Assembly (NCBI GenBank): GCA_903867305.1 | Contig: CAIPQU010000142.1 | Span: forward strand, 1-59,077 | Length of the DNA: 59,077 nucleotides | Direction of reading: 5' to 3' | Source of the DNA: an uncultured beta proteobacterium | Lineage (GTDB): Bacteria; Pseudomonadota; Gammaproteobacteria; Burkholderiales; Burkholderiaceae | The notes under the pieces: generated by a model | The model's input: the letters and a program-made list of their open reading frames with translations, nothing else | Told to the model about the DNA's origin: nothing | Databases searched by the model: none | Program-made: the position numbers and the translations under genes | Shown here: positions 25,632 to 35,327 of the stretch, in pieces | Numbering within the stretch: the first letter of the stretch is position 1 | Layout of the letters: each line of letters opens with the position of its first letter

Positions 25632-28271
25632 CTAAAACGGTTGTTGTGAGCGAATCTGCTCAACTAAATCCTGATAAGCCTGGGTCAATAACTGAACTTG
25701 ATCATAGCTGATCATTGCACCCTGACGTAAAACTTGATCCAGTTGCGACACTTGACTAGCTAAACGTTCCCCACCAATTTGTGCGATGAGCCCTTTTAGG
25801 GTATGAGTAATCATTTGAGCCTCAACCACATGCCCTTCCTTAAACGCCTCATTTAAATGATTTAGGAATTTAGGAATTTCTTTAAGAGCTGAATCAATCA
25901 TATTATTGGCTAATCGACGGTCACCACCAAGTCGAGACATCATACTTTGTGCATTAAAAACTGGGAGTGACAATAATTGATTATCGATAAAGTTTTCAGG
26001 GGAAGATGAAGAGTTTACTGGATTTAGCCATTGAGAAAGAATACGATGAAGTGCTTTTAAGTCAATCGGTTTAGATAAGAAATCATCCATACCAACCTTC
26101 AAAAACCTCTCACGATCTTCCTCGTAAACTAATGCAGATACAGCAACAATCGGTATTTTCTTTAGATGATTTTTATGCTCGTAATCACGAATCAATATGG
26201 TTGTCTCTTCACCGGTAAGAATCGGCATTTGACTATCCATTAAGATTAAATCAACTGACCTATCCACTAGATAACGATCAAAGCATTTTTGGCCATCGTA
26301 AAATGTCTCGATCTCAATCTCATGACTAATACTTAAAATTAAACTTTCCAAGACAATCAGATTGGTCTTGTTATCTTCAACAATATAGACTTTTCCAGAT
26401 AATGGCGCTAAAACAGTCTCGTCTTTAACCTTATCATCACTGAATTGAGAAATTTGCTGATCAAGCTCTTCTTCGCCTTCAATGGTCTGAGCGGAAATCC
26501 TGAACCAAAATATCGACCCTTGCCCAATTTGCGATTGGACGCCATACTCCCCATCCATCAACTTCACAAAATTACTCACAATCGATAAGCCCAGCCCTGA
26601 ACCGGTCATGATCGATTTGGAAGAAACATCGACCTGAGTAAACGGCTGAAATAGTAACTTTTGATTCTCTTGAGCAATACCTACGCCAGTATCTTTGACA
26701 GAAAACTCTAAAATGCATTGATGCTTTTCTCGCTGGATTTCTTTACACGAAATGATGATCGAACCATGGGTTGTGAATTTCAACGCATTGCTAGTAAGAT
26801 TCGTTAACATTTGCTTAATTCTTACACCATCTAAAAGATATATATCTTTATTCGAGCCCCTATATTCATACCTTAATTGCAAACCTTTAAGATTGGCTGC
26901 CTCATAAAATAGTTCTTGAACCTCTTTAATCTGAGATAAAGGATTCGTATTGAATTTAATTAACTCTAATTTACCGGCCTCAACCTTTGAGAAATCGAGA
27001 ATGTCATTGAGCAAAACTTGTAAAGTTTTGCCTGAACTCAGAATAGTTCTTGCGAGGTGATTTTTTTCTCTTTGCGAGACATTTTTAGAAAGTAAGACTT
27101 GAGCCATACCCAAAACCCCATTTAGTGGAGTACGAATCTCGTGACTCATCGTAGCCAAAAATTTAGACTTTGCTCGGTTGGCATTTTCTGCCAAGTTCTT
27201 TAAGCTCTCTAATTGCTTTAAAGATTCGCCAATAATCCCGTTACTTCTTTTGAGTTGTTTATTTGTCCGCGCAGATTGGATTAAAAATTTACTTCCAATG
27301 AATAAAAAGACAATCCCTAAAATGGTAAGAAGTAATGCCACGATATACAAAATCTTTTTGGAAAGAGTAAACCTTGACATAGCAACGCTTTCATCAAGAC
27401 CTACAATGACATATATGGGTTGATTATCAAGCTTTTCAAAGGCATAAAAACGAGATGTTCCGTCAAACAGTCGATCACTCAAAAAAACACCTTCTTGACG
27501 ACCATTTATCTCACTCGGTAAACTAATTTTTTTCTCCGCGGTCATCGATGCATCTTGTTGGTCGATATAAAGCGTTCTAATGCGACCATCCTCGCCTATC
27601 AATGTCACCAAACTATTTTTACCTAAATTAATCTTTTTATAAAAAGTAAAAAATATATTCGGGTCAAAGGAAAGAACAGCGACACCGTTAAATGATTCAT
27701 TAGGGCCATTGATTCTTTTAGTCAGCTGAATCGAAGCTTTATTCGTTACACGACCAACAACTGGAACACTCAAAAAATTTTCATGCAAATAGGTATTCAA
27801 TTGATGCACAATAAAATGTTCTCTATCTTTCAAATCTATTTTTTTAAAGCTATCTAAGTTAGAAAATACATACATTCCACTTTTATCAATAATCCCAATT
27901 TGATTAAAAAGACTAATATCAAGTACTTTAGTGTTGTAATACTCCTTTAATACAGGAAAACTTTTATCCCCTAATTTTTCGTAGTTTAATTTCGTTATAC
28001 GAAGTATTTGATCCCCATATTTCAATACGGATTGCGTGTGTTCTTGAAAAGCTCTCGAATGATTAATAGCTTCGCTGAACGTGTTTTTTTCAGTATTAAC
28101 TTTATCTTGACGAATGCTAAATAAAATAATTCCCCAAAAGAGGATAAGTATTGCAATCGTAAAAAGAATACTTATATAAACACTTTTATACTTTTTATAT
28201 GAGATATAGAGTCGCAACTTCCAACGATGTGGTATTCGGTAATTCGACGGATTTGACAATTTGAGGTTCAC
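25632..28271 (-). CDS. Hybrid sensor histidine kinase with receiver and HPt domains
   Basis: 879 aa, GTG start (28271). Helix TM1 (about 31-53) and TM2 (about 307-331) bracket a periplasmic sensor of about 250 residues, resembling the double-Cache type. Then come a HisKA domain (phospho-acceptor His377 in TMSHEIRTP), HATPase (N box near 495, G box GSGLGLS at 557), a receiver domain (Asp679 in LILMDSQMP, Lys734) and an HPt domain (His823 in THTLKG). A phosphorelay His-Asp-His is thus present in one chain, but no separate response regulator lies in the window. It is just downstream of the TRAP genes, 219 bp away. Confidence 0.92.
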   Translation of the reverse strand: MNLKLSNPSNYRIPHRWKLRLYISYKKYKSVYISILFTIAILILFWGIILFSIRQDKVNTEKNTFSEAINHSRAFQEHTQSVLKYGDQILRITKLNYEKLGDKSFPVLKEYYNTKVLDISLFNQIGIIDKSGMYVFSNLDSFKKIDLKDREHFIVHQLNTYLHENFLSVPVVGRVTNKASIQLTKRINGPNESFNGVAVLSFDPNIFFTFYKKINLGKNSLVTLIGEDGRIRTLYIDQQDASMTAEKKISLPSEINGRQEGVFLSDRLFDGTSRFYAFEKLDNQPIYVIVGLDESVAMSRFTLSKKILYIVALLLTILGIVFLFIGSKFLIQSARTNKQLKRSNGIIGESLKQLESLKNLAENANRAKSKFLATMSHEIRTPLNGVLGMAQVLLSKNVSQREKNHLARTILSSGKTLQVLLNDILDFSKVEAGKLELIKFNTNPLSQIKEVQELFYEAANLKGLQLRYEYRGSNKDIYLLDGVRIKQMLTNLTSNALKFTTHGSIIISCKEIQREKHQCILEFSVKDTGVGIAQENQKLLFQPFTQVDVSSKSIMTGSGLGLSIVSNFVKLMDGEYGVQSQIGQGSIFWFRISAQTIEGEEELDQQISQFSDDKVKDETVLAPLSGKVYIVEDNKTNLIVLESLILSISHEIEIETFYDGQKCFDRYLVDRSVDLILMDSQMPILTGEETTILIRDYEHKNHLKKIPIVAVSALVYEEDRERFLKVGMDDFLSKPIDLKALHRILSQWLNPVNSSSSPENFIDNQLLSLPVFNAQSMMSRLGGDRRLANNMIDSALKEIPKFLNHLNEAFKEGHVVEAQMITHTLKGLIAQIGGERLASQVSQLDQVLRQGAMISYDQVQLLTQAYQDLVEQIRSQQPF

Positions 28272-28490
28272 ACTCTATTAATAAAGGAAATATCTATAAA
28301 AAATTCTGATATATCTAATTTCATTTTAGTCGAAAAAAAGATTACTTATATCCAATCAAGTGATGAATTTTATAATGATATTTTCGGTTGATTAGCAACC
28401 AAACTTATTTGTGAACCTCAGCTTGAGGTCGGCAATCACAGGTGGAGTAGATAGCTATCTGTATGAACTTTTATGCTTCCTGATCCAAGA

Positions 28491-30332
28491 CTAAGAAGGT
28501 AAAAATCCTATAGATAACCAAGGAATAAATGCCACTAAAACAATACCAATCAGTAAAGCAATTAAGTAACCCATAATAGGCTTGACCCCTTCATCTGGAT
28601 TAACCTTACCAATCGCACATGCAGCGTAGTAACCGACGCCTAGTGGAGGCGCAAATAAACCAATTCCCATCGATAAAATAACGACCATTGCATAATGCAC
28701 TTCATGAATACCAAGTTGGCGAGCTACTGGAAAAAGTAAGGGCCCAAAGAGAACAATCGCTGGAATTCCTTCTAGAACCGATCCTAAAATCACAAAAACC
28801 AAAATAGACACTAAGAGAAAGATGGTTGCACCACCTTCTAAACCATTCATGATCTGTGTAATCAACAAAGAAAAACCTGATTGCGTCAAAGCCCATGCCA
28901 TGCCAGTTGCCGCCCCAATGATCAGAAGGATCGCGCCAGATAAACAGGCTGTGTCAATCAATATAGGAAAAATACGCCTCATATCAAATTGTCGATAAAT
29001 GAACAATCCACAAATGACACTGTATACAATACCGATCGTGGATACTTCAGTGGCTGTAGCAACCCCCTCCACCACCGCAGCACGAATCACAAAGGGCAAT
29101 GCAATTGCGGGTAGTGCAATCAAACTTAATTTCACCATCAGTTGTGTCGTTGGACGCCCTCTTACTTCAAGAGGTAATCGACGATTTCGCCACCAAACTA
29201 AAGCACATAAAATAAGACCCAATATCAAAGCAGGCAACATCCCACCGGTGAATAGTGCTGAAATCGACACGCCAGTGACTGAGCCAATGGTGATTAATAC
29301 CAGACTAGGGGGAATGGTTTCTGTTTGGGCTCCAGTCGCGGATAAAAGCGCAACTAATTCACCTGGAGGGGTTCCTCGCTCCTTCATTTCGGGGAATAAA
29401 GCAGGTGCAATTGCGGCCATATCAGCAGCCTTAGATCCTGAAATTCCAGAAACCAAATACATCGCTCCGACCAACACGTAAGATAATCCACCTCGTATAT
29501 GACCTAGCAATGACGATAGAAATGCAATCATGGCACGTGCCATACCAGTCATTTCCATTAAAAGCCCTAGCAATACAAACAAAGGAACTGCTAATAAGAC
29601 CATATGGGACATGGCCTCATCCATTCTCCCCAAGACAACATTAAGTGGCATACGGGTACTCATTCCTAAATAAGAGACAGTCCCTAATCCAAATGCAAAA
29701 GCTATAGGAATACCACCTAGAATCGATATTCCGGAAACACCAATGAAGAAAATTAACAAGTTTAATTTACCAAGGTGCATCAGAGATGGTGACAATATAT
29801 AAAAAACACCAAATACAGTCCCTATGCAAATCACACTCAGAAATGTTGGCTTCCAACGCAGGCTTTTCCCCATACGAAATACAGCAAAAAGAATCATTAG
29901 TGCAATTCCCGCCGGAATTGCAGATGCACGCCATGCATTGGAAACTTCTAAAGAAGGTGTCGTGACAATAATCTCATCCAGCGCATAGTGCACGGCGGGT
30001 TTCATAATCAAAGCAAGATATAAGAGGGAAGCTACCATTCCGAAACTTTCTAAAAAAGTACGAAAAGGTTCTCGCAGTTGACTAACAAGTGCCGTCATAC
30101 GCATATGTTCACCACGACGTAATGCGATGACTGAACCCAACATCGCCAGCCATAAAAATAAAATGGATGCTAGCTCATCTGACCAAACAATGGGATCGTT
30201 AAAAACATAGCGCCCAATAACACCTGAGAACAGAATTCCAACACAAGCCAGTACCAAAACCCCAGCGATATACTCAACGAGAGTTCCAATCACTATCTCA
30301 ACTTGAGAGATCCAATAGGCAATAGAATTCAC
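28491..30332 (-). CDS. TRAP transporter fused permease (DctQ-DctM)
   Basis: 613 aa, GTG start (30332). The first about 165 residues are the small Q subunit with four helices (RYVFNDPIVWSDELASILFLWLAMLGSVIAL, read in part). From about residue 190 the large M subunit follows, with ILGGIPIAFAFGLG, AVPLFVLLGLLMEMTG, GISGSKAADMAAIAP and FAPPLGVGYYAACAIG. The carrier uses a sodium gradient and a periplasmic receptor to import carboxylates. Fusions of Q and M occur in some TRAP systems. It follows the receptor gene by 30 bp. The substrate is unknown. Confidence 0.93.
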   Translation of the reverse strand: MNSIAYWISQVEIVIGTLVEYIAGVLVLACVGILFSGVIGRYVFNDPIVWSDELASILFLWLAMLGSVIALRRGEHMRMTALVSQLREPFRTFLESFGMVASLLYLALIMKPAVHYALDEIIVTTPSLEVSNAWRASAIPAGIALMILFAVFRMGKSLRWKPTFLSVICIGTVFGVFYILSPSLMHLGKLNLLIFFIGVSGISILGGIPIAFAFGLGTVSYLGMSTRMPLNVVLGRMDEAMSHMVLLAVPLFVLLGLLMEMTGMARAMIAFLSSLLGHIRGGLSYVLVGAMYLVSGISGSKAADMAAIAPALFPEMKERGTPPGELVALLSATGAQTETIPPSLVLITIGSVTGVSISALFTGGMLPALILGLILCALVWWRNRRLPLEVRGRPTTQLMVKLSLIALPAIALPFVIRAAVVEGVATATEVSTIGIVYSVICGLFIYRQFDMRRIFPILIDTACLSGAILLIIGAATGMAWALTQSGFSLLITQIMNGLEGGATIFLLVSILVFVILGSVLEGIPAIVLFGPLLFPVARQLGIHEVHYAMVVILSMGIGLFAPPLGVGYYAACAIGKVNPDEGVKPIMGYLIALLIGIVLVAFIPWLSIGFLPS

Positions 30333-30362
30333 AAATTCAAAGATGACTTTAGTTAAAAATAA

Positions 30363-31379
30363 TTAAGCCAACTTTCCTGTATATTTTTCTAATAAGCTCC
30401 AAGCCTCTTCACCAAATTTGGTGCGCCATTCTGAATAAAAACCAGCATCTCGTAATTTGTTGCGGAATGAGTCGGCATTAGTGTTATTAATCATCATTCC
30501 TTTAGCTTTTAAATCTGCTTGCAAGCTATCATTTAAGCGTCGTACTTCGGCCCTTTGTAATACTGCAGATTCAGCAACGTTCCTTGTCACAATCGTTTGC
30601 AGATCCATTGGTAATTGCTCAAAGAGTTTTTTATTTCCCATAAACCAATAACCATCCCACATATGATTCGTCATGGAACAATATTTTTGAACTTCAAACA
30701 ATTTTGCTGTATAGATAATCGCTAAAGGATTCTCTTGGCCATCCACCACTTTAGATTGCAGCGAGGAATATACTTCGGCGAAATTTAATGGTGTTGGGGA
30801 AGCACCTAAACCTTTAAATAAAGATACCCAAATCGGTCCTGGTGGAGTCCTAAGCTTGATACCTTTTAAATCTTCAGGTTTAAGGATCGGACGAACGCTA
30901 TTCGTGACTTCTCGATAACCATTGTCCCAAATTTTGTCAAAGGCAAATATCGTTCCTGTGGCTGCAATTTGACGACGCACATGAGCGCCTAAGTCACCAT
31001 CCATCGCAGCCCAAACTTGGTTATAGTCCTTAAAGGCAAAACCTACTCCATTAATTTGCGCAGCAGGAACCAATGACCCCAAAATCAGGGGCGATAAGGT
31101 CATAAAATCTAAAGCACCAGAGCGCAACTGAGATAACATGTCCATATCATTACCCAATTGGTTGAAAGGGTAGACTTGAATATCAACCCTTCCCTTGGTT
31201 TCAGCTCTGACCTTAGATGACAATTTATATGCGTGTATATTTAAAGGATGCGTTGATGGTAAATTACTACCAAATTTCATCGTAAACTCAGCCGTTTGCG
31301 CAATCGAACCTCCAGCCATCAATGGCAATGCGGCAACTGAGGTCTGCTTGATAAAATCACGTCTTGAAATTTTCATCAT
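30363..31379 (-). CDS. TRAP transporter receptor (DctP type), Tat-exported
   Basis: 338 aa. The leader has a twin-arginine motif (SRRDFIK, residues 5-11) and a hydrophobic stretch ending near AQT. The mature protein shows FNQLGNDMDMLSQLRSGALDF and LKGIKLRTPPGPIW, the latter with the conserved arginine that pairs with the ligand carboxylate. Of two adjacent ATGs the second (31376) is better placed to the GGAG ribosome site, so MKISRRDF may be the true start. A Tat signal is uncommon for TRAP receptors, which are usually Sec-exported. It is the receptor for the fused permease downstream. Confidence 0.92.
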   Translation of the reverse strand: MMKISRRDFIKQTSVAALPLMAGGSIAQTAEFTMKFGSNLPSTHPLNIHAYKLSSKVRAETKGRVDIQVYPFNQLGNDMDMLSQLRSGALDFMTLSPLILGSLVPAAQINGVGFAFKDYNQVWAAMDGDLGAHVRRQIAATGTIFAFDKIWDNGYREVTNSVRPILKPEDLKGIKLRTPPGPIWVSLFKGLGASPTPLNFAEVYSSLQSKVVDGQENPLAIIYTAKLFEVQKYCSMTNHMWDGYWFMGNKKLFEQLPMDLQTIVTRNVAESAVLQRAEVRRLNDSLQADLKAKGMMINNTNADSFRNKLRDAGFYSEWRTKFGEEAWSLLEKYTGKLA

Positions 31380-31494
31380 GTCTCCGATCTATTTTTAATT
31401 AAGGTTCTAAATTCTAAGAAGGCAAAATTATAAAACCTACATGTTGGTTACTTTAGTGGTAGTTTACAACTCATCAATCAACTCAGGTATTACC

Positions 31495-34131
31495 CTAATG
31501 TATCGAGTTCAGGGCCGCTTGGGCAATGCTTTGTGCATCAACACCAAAATATTTACGTAAGGCATCACGCGTATCGCTTCGACCAAAACCATCAGTTCCT
31601 AATGTGATGTACTTTCTTGACTCAGGAATATAAGCCCGAATACTTTCTGGAACGGCATGAACATAATCTGTTGCAGCAATAACTGATCCATGGGTTTTTA
31701 ATAAGAGTTCGGTGATATAGGGTACTGAAGACTGTTGTTGACGTTCCCCAGTTGAATGGAATTTAAGCCTCCCATCTCTGGATATCTCACTCCAACTGGT
31801 AACGCTCAAAATCGTTGTTGAAATACCGCGTTGCGCCAAAATGTCGGCAGCTTTAAGGACTTCGGTCATGATGGCTCCAGAGCCTAGCAATGTGACTTCT
31901 TGCCCTTTATTTTTAGAAAGTACTGCATTTTTCTTAAAAATATAAGCCCCACGGATGATGCCTTCTTTTACATCATTAGAAATATCGGGCTGTGGGTAGT
32001 TTTCATTCATTAAGGTGATGTAATAAAAAACATCTTTTTGCGCCACCAACATGTCTTGCATTCCTTGATTAATAATAATGGCTAATTCTCCAGCAAAAGC
32101 TGGGTCATAAGCCTTGCAATTAGGAATCGTCGCTGCAATCAAATGGCTACTTCCATCTTGATGCTGTAGGCCTTCACCACCAAGTGTTGTTCTTCCAGAT
32201 GTGGCTCCTAATAAGAAGCCTCGAGCTCGTTGATCTGCTGCGGCCCAAATCGAATCTCCCACCCGCTGAAATCCAAACATGGAGTAATAAATATAAAAAG
32301 GTAACATCGCAATACCGTGAACACTATAGCTTGTTGCTGCAGCTGTCCAACTTGCCAAAGCACCAGCTTCACTGATGCCCTCTTCTAAAATTTGCCCATC
32401 TAATGCTTCACGATAACTGAGAACAGAACCTATATCCTCAGGCTCATATCGTTGCCCAGCACTCGAATAAATACCTACTTGTTTAAATAAATTAGCCATT
32501 CCAAAGGTTCTGGCTTCGTCTGCAACAATAGGTACTATATGCGGCCCTAGTTCTGGATCTTTGAGTAAATTCCCGAGCATACGCACAAATGCCATCGTGG
32601 TAGACATTTCTTTATTTTCAGTTTCCATCGAAAAAGCTGCAAAACTTGCCAAACTCGGAATAGCGATCTTTGGGCAATCGGTATATCTTCTCGGTAATTG
32701 ACCACCTAATTTTTTTCGCTGAGCTTTTAAATACTGGATTTCAGGACTATCCTCCGAAGGACGATATAACGTTAAATTGACGGCTTGCTCATCAGTCAGA
32801 GGTAAGTTAAAGCGGTTCCGATATTCAATCAACGCAACATCATCTAATTTCTTCTGACTATGCGTGGTCATCTTCCCTTGACCAGCTTTGCCCATGCCAT
32901 AACCTTTTTTCGTATGCGCCAAAATCACTGTAGGCTGGCCAAGATGTTTGGCAGCAGCAGCATACGCAGCATAAATTTTGACTAAATCATGCCCGCCTCG
33001 TTTAAGCCGATCAATCTGTTCATCTGTCATTCCTTGTGCTAAACGTGCCAACTCTTCATTTTGCCCAAAAAAGTTTTCTCGATTAAAGCGCCCATCTTTG
33101 GCAGCAAAAGTTTGCATTTGCCCATCTACTGTTTGCGCAAATATGTTGACTAAGGCTTCAGTCGTATCTCTGGCAAACAATCCATCCCAATCACTCCCCC
33201 AAACTAACTTAATAACGTTCCAACCAGATCCACGAAAGAGTTTTTCTAATTCATTAATAATTTGCCCATTACCGCGAACTGGACCATCCAAACGCTGCAA
33301 ATTACAGTTCACTACCCAAACTAAGTTATCAAGTTTTTCTCGAGAAGCTAAAGTAAGAGCACTCATACTCTCTGGCTCATCCATCTCACCATCACCAAAT
33401 ACACCCCAAACCTTACGTCCGGAACAATTTAACAATTTTCGATCCGTCAGATAATGCATAAACCGAGCGTGATAAATAGAACTAATTGGTCCAATCCCCA
33501 TCGACCCTGTCGGAAACTGCCAAAATTCTGGCATTAACCAAGGGTGAGGATAACTTGATAAACCTTGCGCACCATTTTTCGGAGCCGTGATCTCCTGCCG
33601 ATAATGCGCCAGGTCTTTTTCCGAAAGACGCCCCTCTAAAAATGCTCGGGCATAAACACCTGGAGCACTATGGGGCTGAAAAAAAATTAAATCACCTCGA
33701 TGCTTAGATGCTTCATCTTCATCTCGAGCGCGAAAGAAATGATTAAATCCAACCTCAAATAAATCAGCCGCACTGGCATAGCTAGCAATATGGCCACCTA
33801 GTTCACCATAAGCCTCATTGGCCTTGGCTACCATCACTAAAGCATTCCACCTCATCAAAGAAGCGAGCTTTTCTTCAATGGCTAAATCCCCAGGAAATGG
33901 CGGCTGTTGATCGACCGGAATCGAATTAACGTATGGGGTAATGAGGTCAGGAACCCAGTTAATTTGGTGTTTATTGGCAAGCTTTACAAGGTGATTAAGG
34001 ATGAACCGTGCTCTCCGCTCATCCCCACTCGATAAAAAACTAACGAAAGCATCATGCCATTCGGCTGTTTCAAGAGGATCCGTGTCGATATCCTCAATAT
34101 CGAGTATTTTAGGAATATTCTGATCATTCAT
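31495..34131 (-). CDS. aceE: Pyruvate dehydrogenase E1 component, homodimeric type
   Basis: 878 aa, close to the 887 of E. coli AceE. ThDP-binding starts at FGDGEMDEPE (246-253) and runs to VNCN. Other landmarks are SYPHPWLMPEFWQFPTGSMGIGP in part, LEEGISEAGA and TLGGEGLQHQDGSSH in part. It decarboxylates pyruvate and passes the acetyl group to a lipoyl E2. In most genomes aceE is followed by aceF and lpd; neither is here. The ribosome site is weak. The gene lies between the TRAP receptor and a Bug protein, so this may be an accessory copy devoted to a 2-oxoacid taken up by those systems. Confidence 0.93.
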   Translation of the reverse strand: MNDQNIPKILDIEDIDTDPLETAEWHDAFVSFLSSGDERRARFILNHLVKLANKHQINWVPDLITPYVNSIPVDQQPPFPGDLAIEEKLASLMRWNALVMVAKANEAYGELGGHIASYASAADLFEVGFNHFFRARDEDEASKHRGDLIFFQPHSAPGVYARAFLEGRLSEKDLAHYRQEITAPKNGAQGLSSYPHPWLMPEFWQFPTGSMGIGPISSIYHARFMHYLTDRKLLNCSGRKVWGVFGDGEMDEPESMSALTLASREKLDNLVWVVNCNLQRLDGPVRGNGQIINELEKLFRGSGWNVIKLVWGSDWDGLFARDTTEALVNIFAQTVDGQMQTFAAKDGRFNRENFFGQNEELARLAQGMTDEQIDRLKRGGHDLVKIYAAYAAAAKHLGQPTVILAHTKKGYGMGKAGQGKMTTHSQKKLDDVALIEYRNRFNLPLTDEQAVNLTLYRPSEDSPEIQYLKAQRKKLGGQLPRRYTDCPKIAIPSLASFAAFSMETENKEMSTTMAFVRMLGNLLKDPELGPHIVPIVADEARTFGMANLFKQVGIYSSAGQRYEPEDIGSVLSYREALDGQILEEGISEAGALASWTAAATSYSVHGIAMLPFYIYYSMFGFQRVGDSIWAAADQRARGFLLGATSGRTTLGGEGLQHQDGSSHLIAATIPNCKAYDPAFAGELAIIINQGMQDMLVAQKDVFYYITLMNENYPQPDISNDVKEGIIRGAYIFKKNAVLSKNKGQEVTLLGSGAIMTEVLKAADILAQRGISTTILSVTSWSEISRDGRLKFHSTGERQQQSSVPYITELLLKTHGSVIAATDYVHAVPESIRAYIPESRKYITLGTDGFGRSDTRDALRKYFGVDAQSIAQAALNSIH

Positions 34132-34224
34132 GAATTTACTTGCCCGAGTTCGTCATTCACAAAAAAAATACTATCTTTCAATGTCCCCTCTGAATAAATT
34201 TAGTCCAAAACAGATCATGATTAA

Positions 34225-35217
34225 TTAATCCAATTTAATATTGGCAGACTTGATTGCTTTTGACCAGTCAGTAATCTCTTGATTCAGTAATTTTGTCATT
34301 GCATCCGGAGGTAAATATCTCAGTTCAATCCCTGCAGCATCTGCACGCTGTTTCACTTCAGGTAACTCTAAAGCAGCTTTGACAGTTGATGACAACTTAT
34401 CAATGATTGGCTTTGGTGTCCCAGCGGCAACATACAAGGCAACCCAAGATTCAAGTTGAAAGCCTGGAAGACCAGCTTCCCCAACAGTCGGTACATTAGG
34501 TAACATCGGATGACGAGTTTGACCAGTCACCGCTAATGCCTTCAATTTGCCAGTTTGAATATGTCCCATGACAGATGGTGGCGTAGTAATAAATACTTGA
34601 ACTTGTCCAGCAAGTACGTCCTGTATAGCAGCCCCAGAACCCTTGTAGGGGATATGAATCATATCAATACCGGTTTGCTGCTTAAAGATCTCTGTACCAA
34701 TATGTGAAACCGAGCCATTACCTTGCGAAGCATAATTTAACTTACCTGGATTAGCCTTTGCATAAGCAATAAACTCTTTAAGAGTATTTACTGGAATCGA
34801 GGGATGAACCGCAATCACATTCGTAGCAACCGTAATCAAAGCAATCGGAGATAAATCTTTTAAAGCCCACGGTAACTTATCCATCAAGATAGGATTTGCA
34901 ATGTGATAACCCGAATAAGAAACCAATAGTGAATAACCATCCTTAGCCCCAGAAGCAACTTGTTGATAGGCAATGTTGCCACTACCACCAGGTTTATTGT
35001 CCACAATGACCGGTTGATTCAACAAATGACTTAAGGGTTCACTAACCAAACGAGCGGATGTATCAACCAATCCGCCTGGGGGATTAGGAACAACTAAACT
35101 CAATGCTCGACTAGGAAAATTTTGAGCAAAGGTACTTAAACTTAAAAAAGCACTCAAAAATAAGATCAGTACACTCAATTTAAGGGGCTTGTTAGTAATA
35201 TTTTTCATAGTTCTCAT
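34225..35217 (-). CDS. Bug/TctC-family periplasmic solute-binding protein (3)
   Basis: 330 aa. A signal peptide ends near residue 32 (LSTFAQ). It shows VPNPPGGLVDTSAR in the first ligand loop, GSGNIAYQQVASGAKDGY, and HIPYKGSGAAIQDVLAGQVQ. The loop PNPPGGLVD is an atypical form of the usual PFAxGGxxD, so the ligand may differ from the others. Of two starts (35217 and 35208, MKNIT) the second has a better-placed GAGA. No membrane partner is nearby. Its neighbours are aceE and the ThDP enzyme. Confidence 0.88.
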   Translation of the reverse strand: MRTMKNITNKPLKLSVLILFLSAFLSLSTFAQNFPSRALSLVVPNPPGGLVDTSARLVSEPLSHLLNQPVIVDNKPGGSGNIAYQQVASGAKDGYSLLVSYSGYHIANPILMDKLPWALKDLSPIALITVATNVIAVHPSIPVNTLKEFIAYAKANPGKLNYASQGNGSVSHIGTEIFKQQTGIDMIHIPYKGSGAAIQDVLAGQVQVFITTPPSVMGHIQTGKLKALAVTGQTRHPMLPNVPTVGEAGLPGFQLESWVALYVAAGTPKPIIDKLSSTVKAALELPEVKQRADAAGIELRYLPPDAMTKLLNQEITDWSKAIKSANIKLD

Positions 35218-35327
35218 TAATAAGTTTTTTTAATAAAAAGGACAACTGGTTGAGGCACATTAATGACGAAACACTCGTCCTACATCAAAGATAAAGTTTC
35301 TTGCAAAGGCCTTCCGTTAGCTAAATT

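Noticed and set aside
28415..28429. 6-bp inverted repeat (ACCTCA/TGAGGT) between the TRAP and kinase genes
   Set aside because: Short, without a T run, and a single copy; expected by chance in this much sequence.
28999..29481. Plus-strand open frame of 160 codons opposite the TRAP permease
   Set aside because: Overlaps the clear DctM coding sequence entirely and resembles no protein family.
32978..33454. Plus-strand open frame of 158 codons opposite aceE
   Set aside because: Antisense to conserved E1 sequence; low-complexity translation with no recognisable domain.
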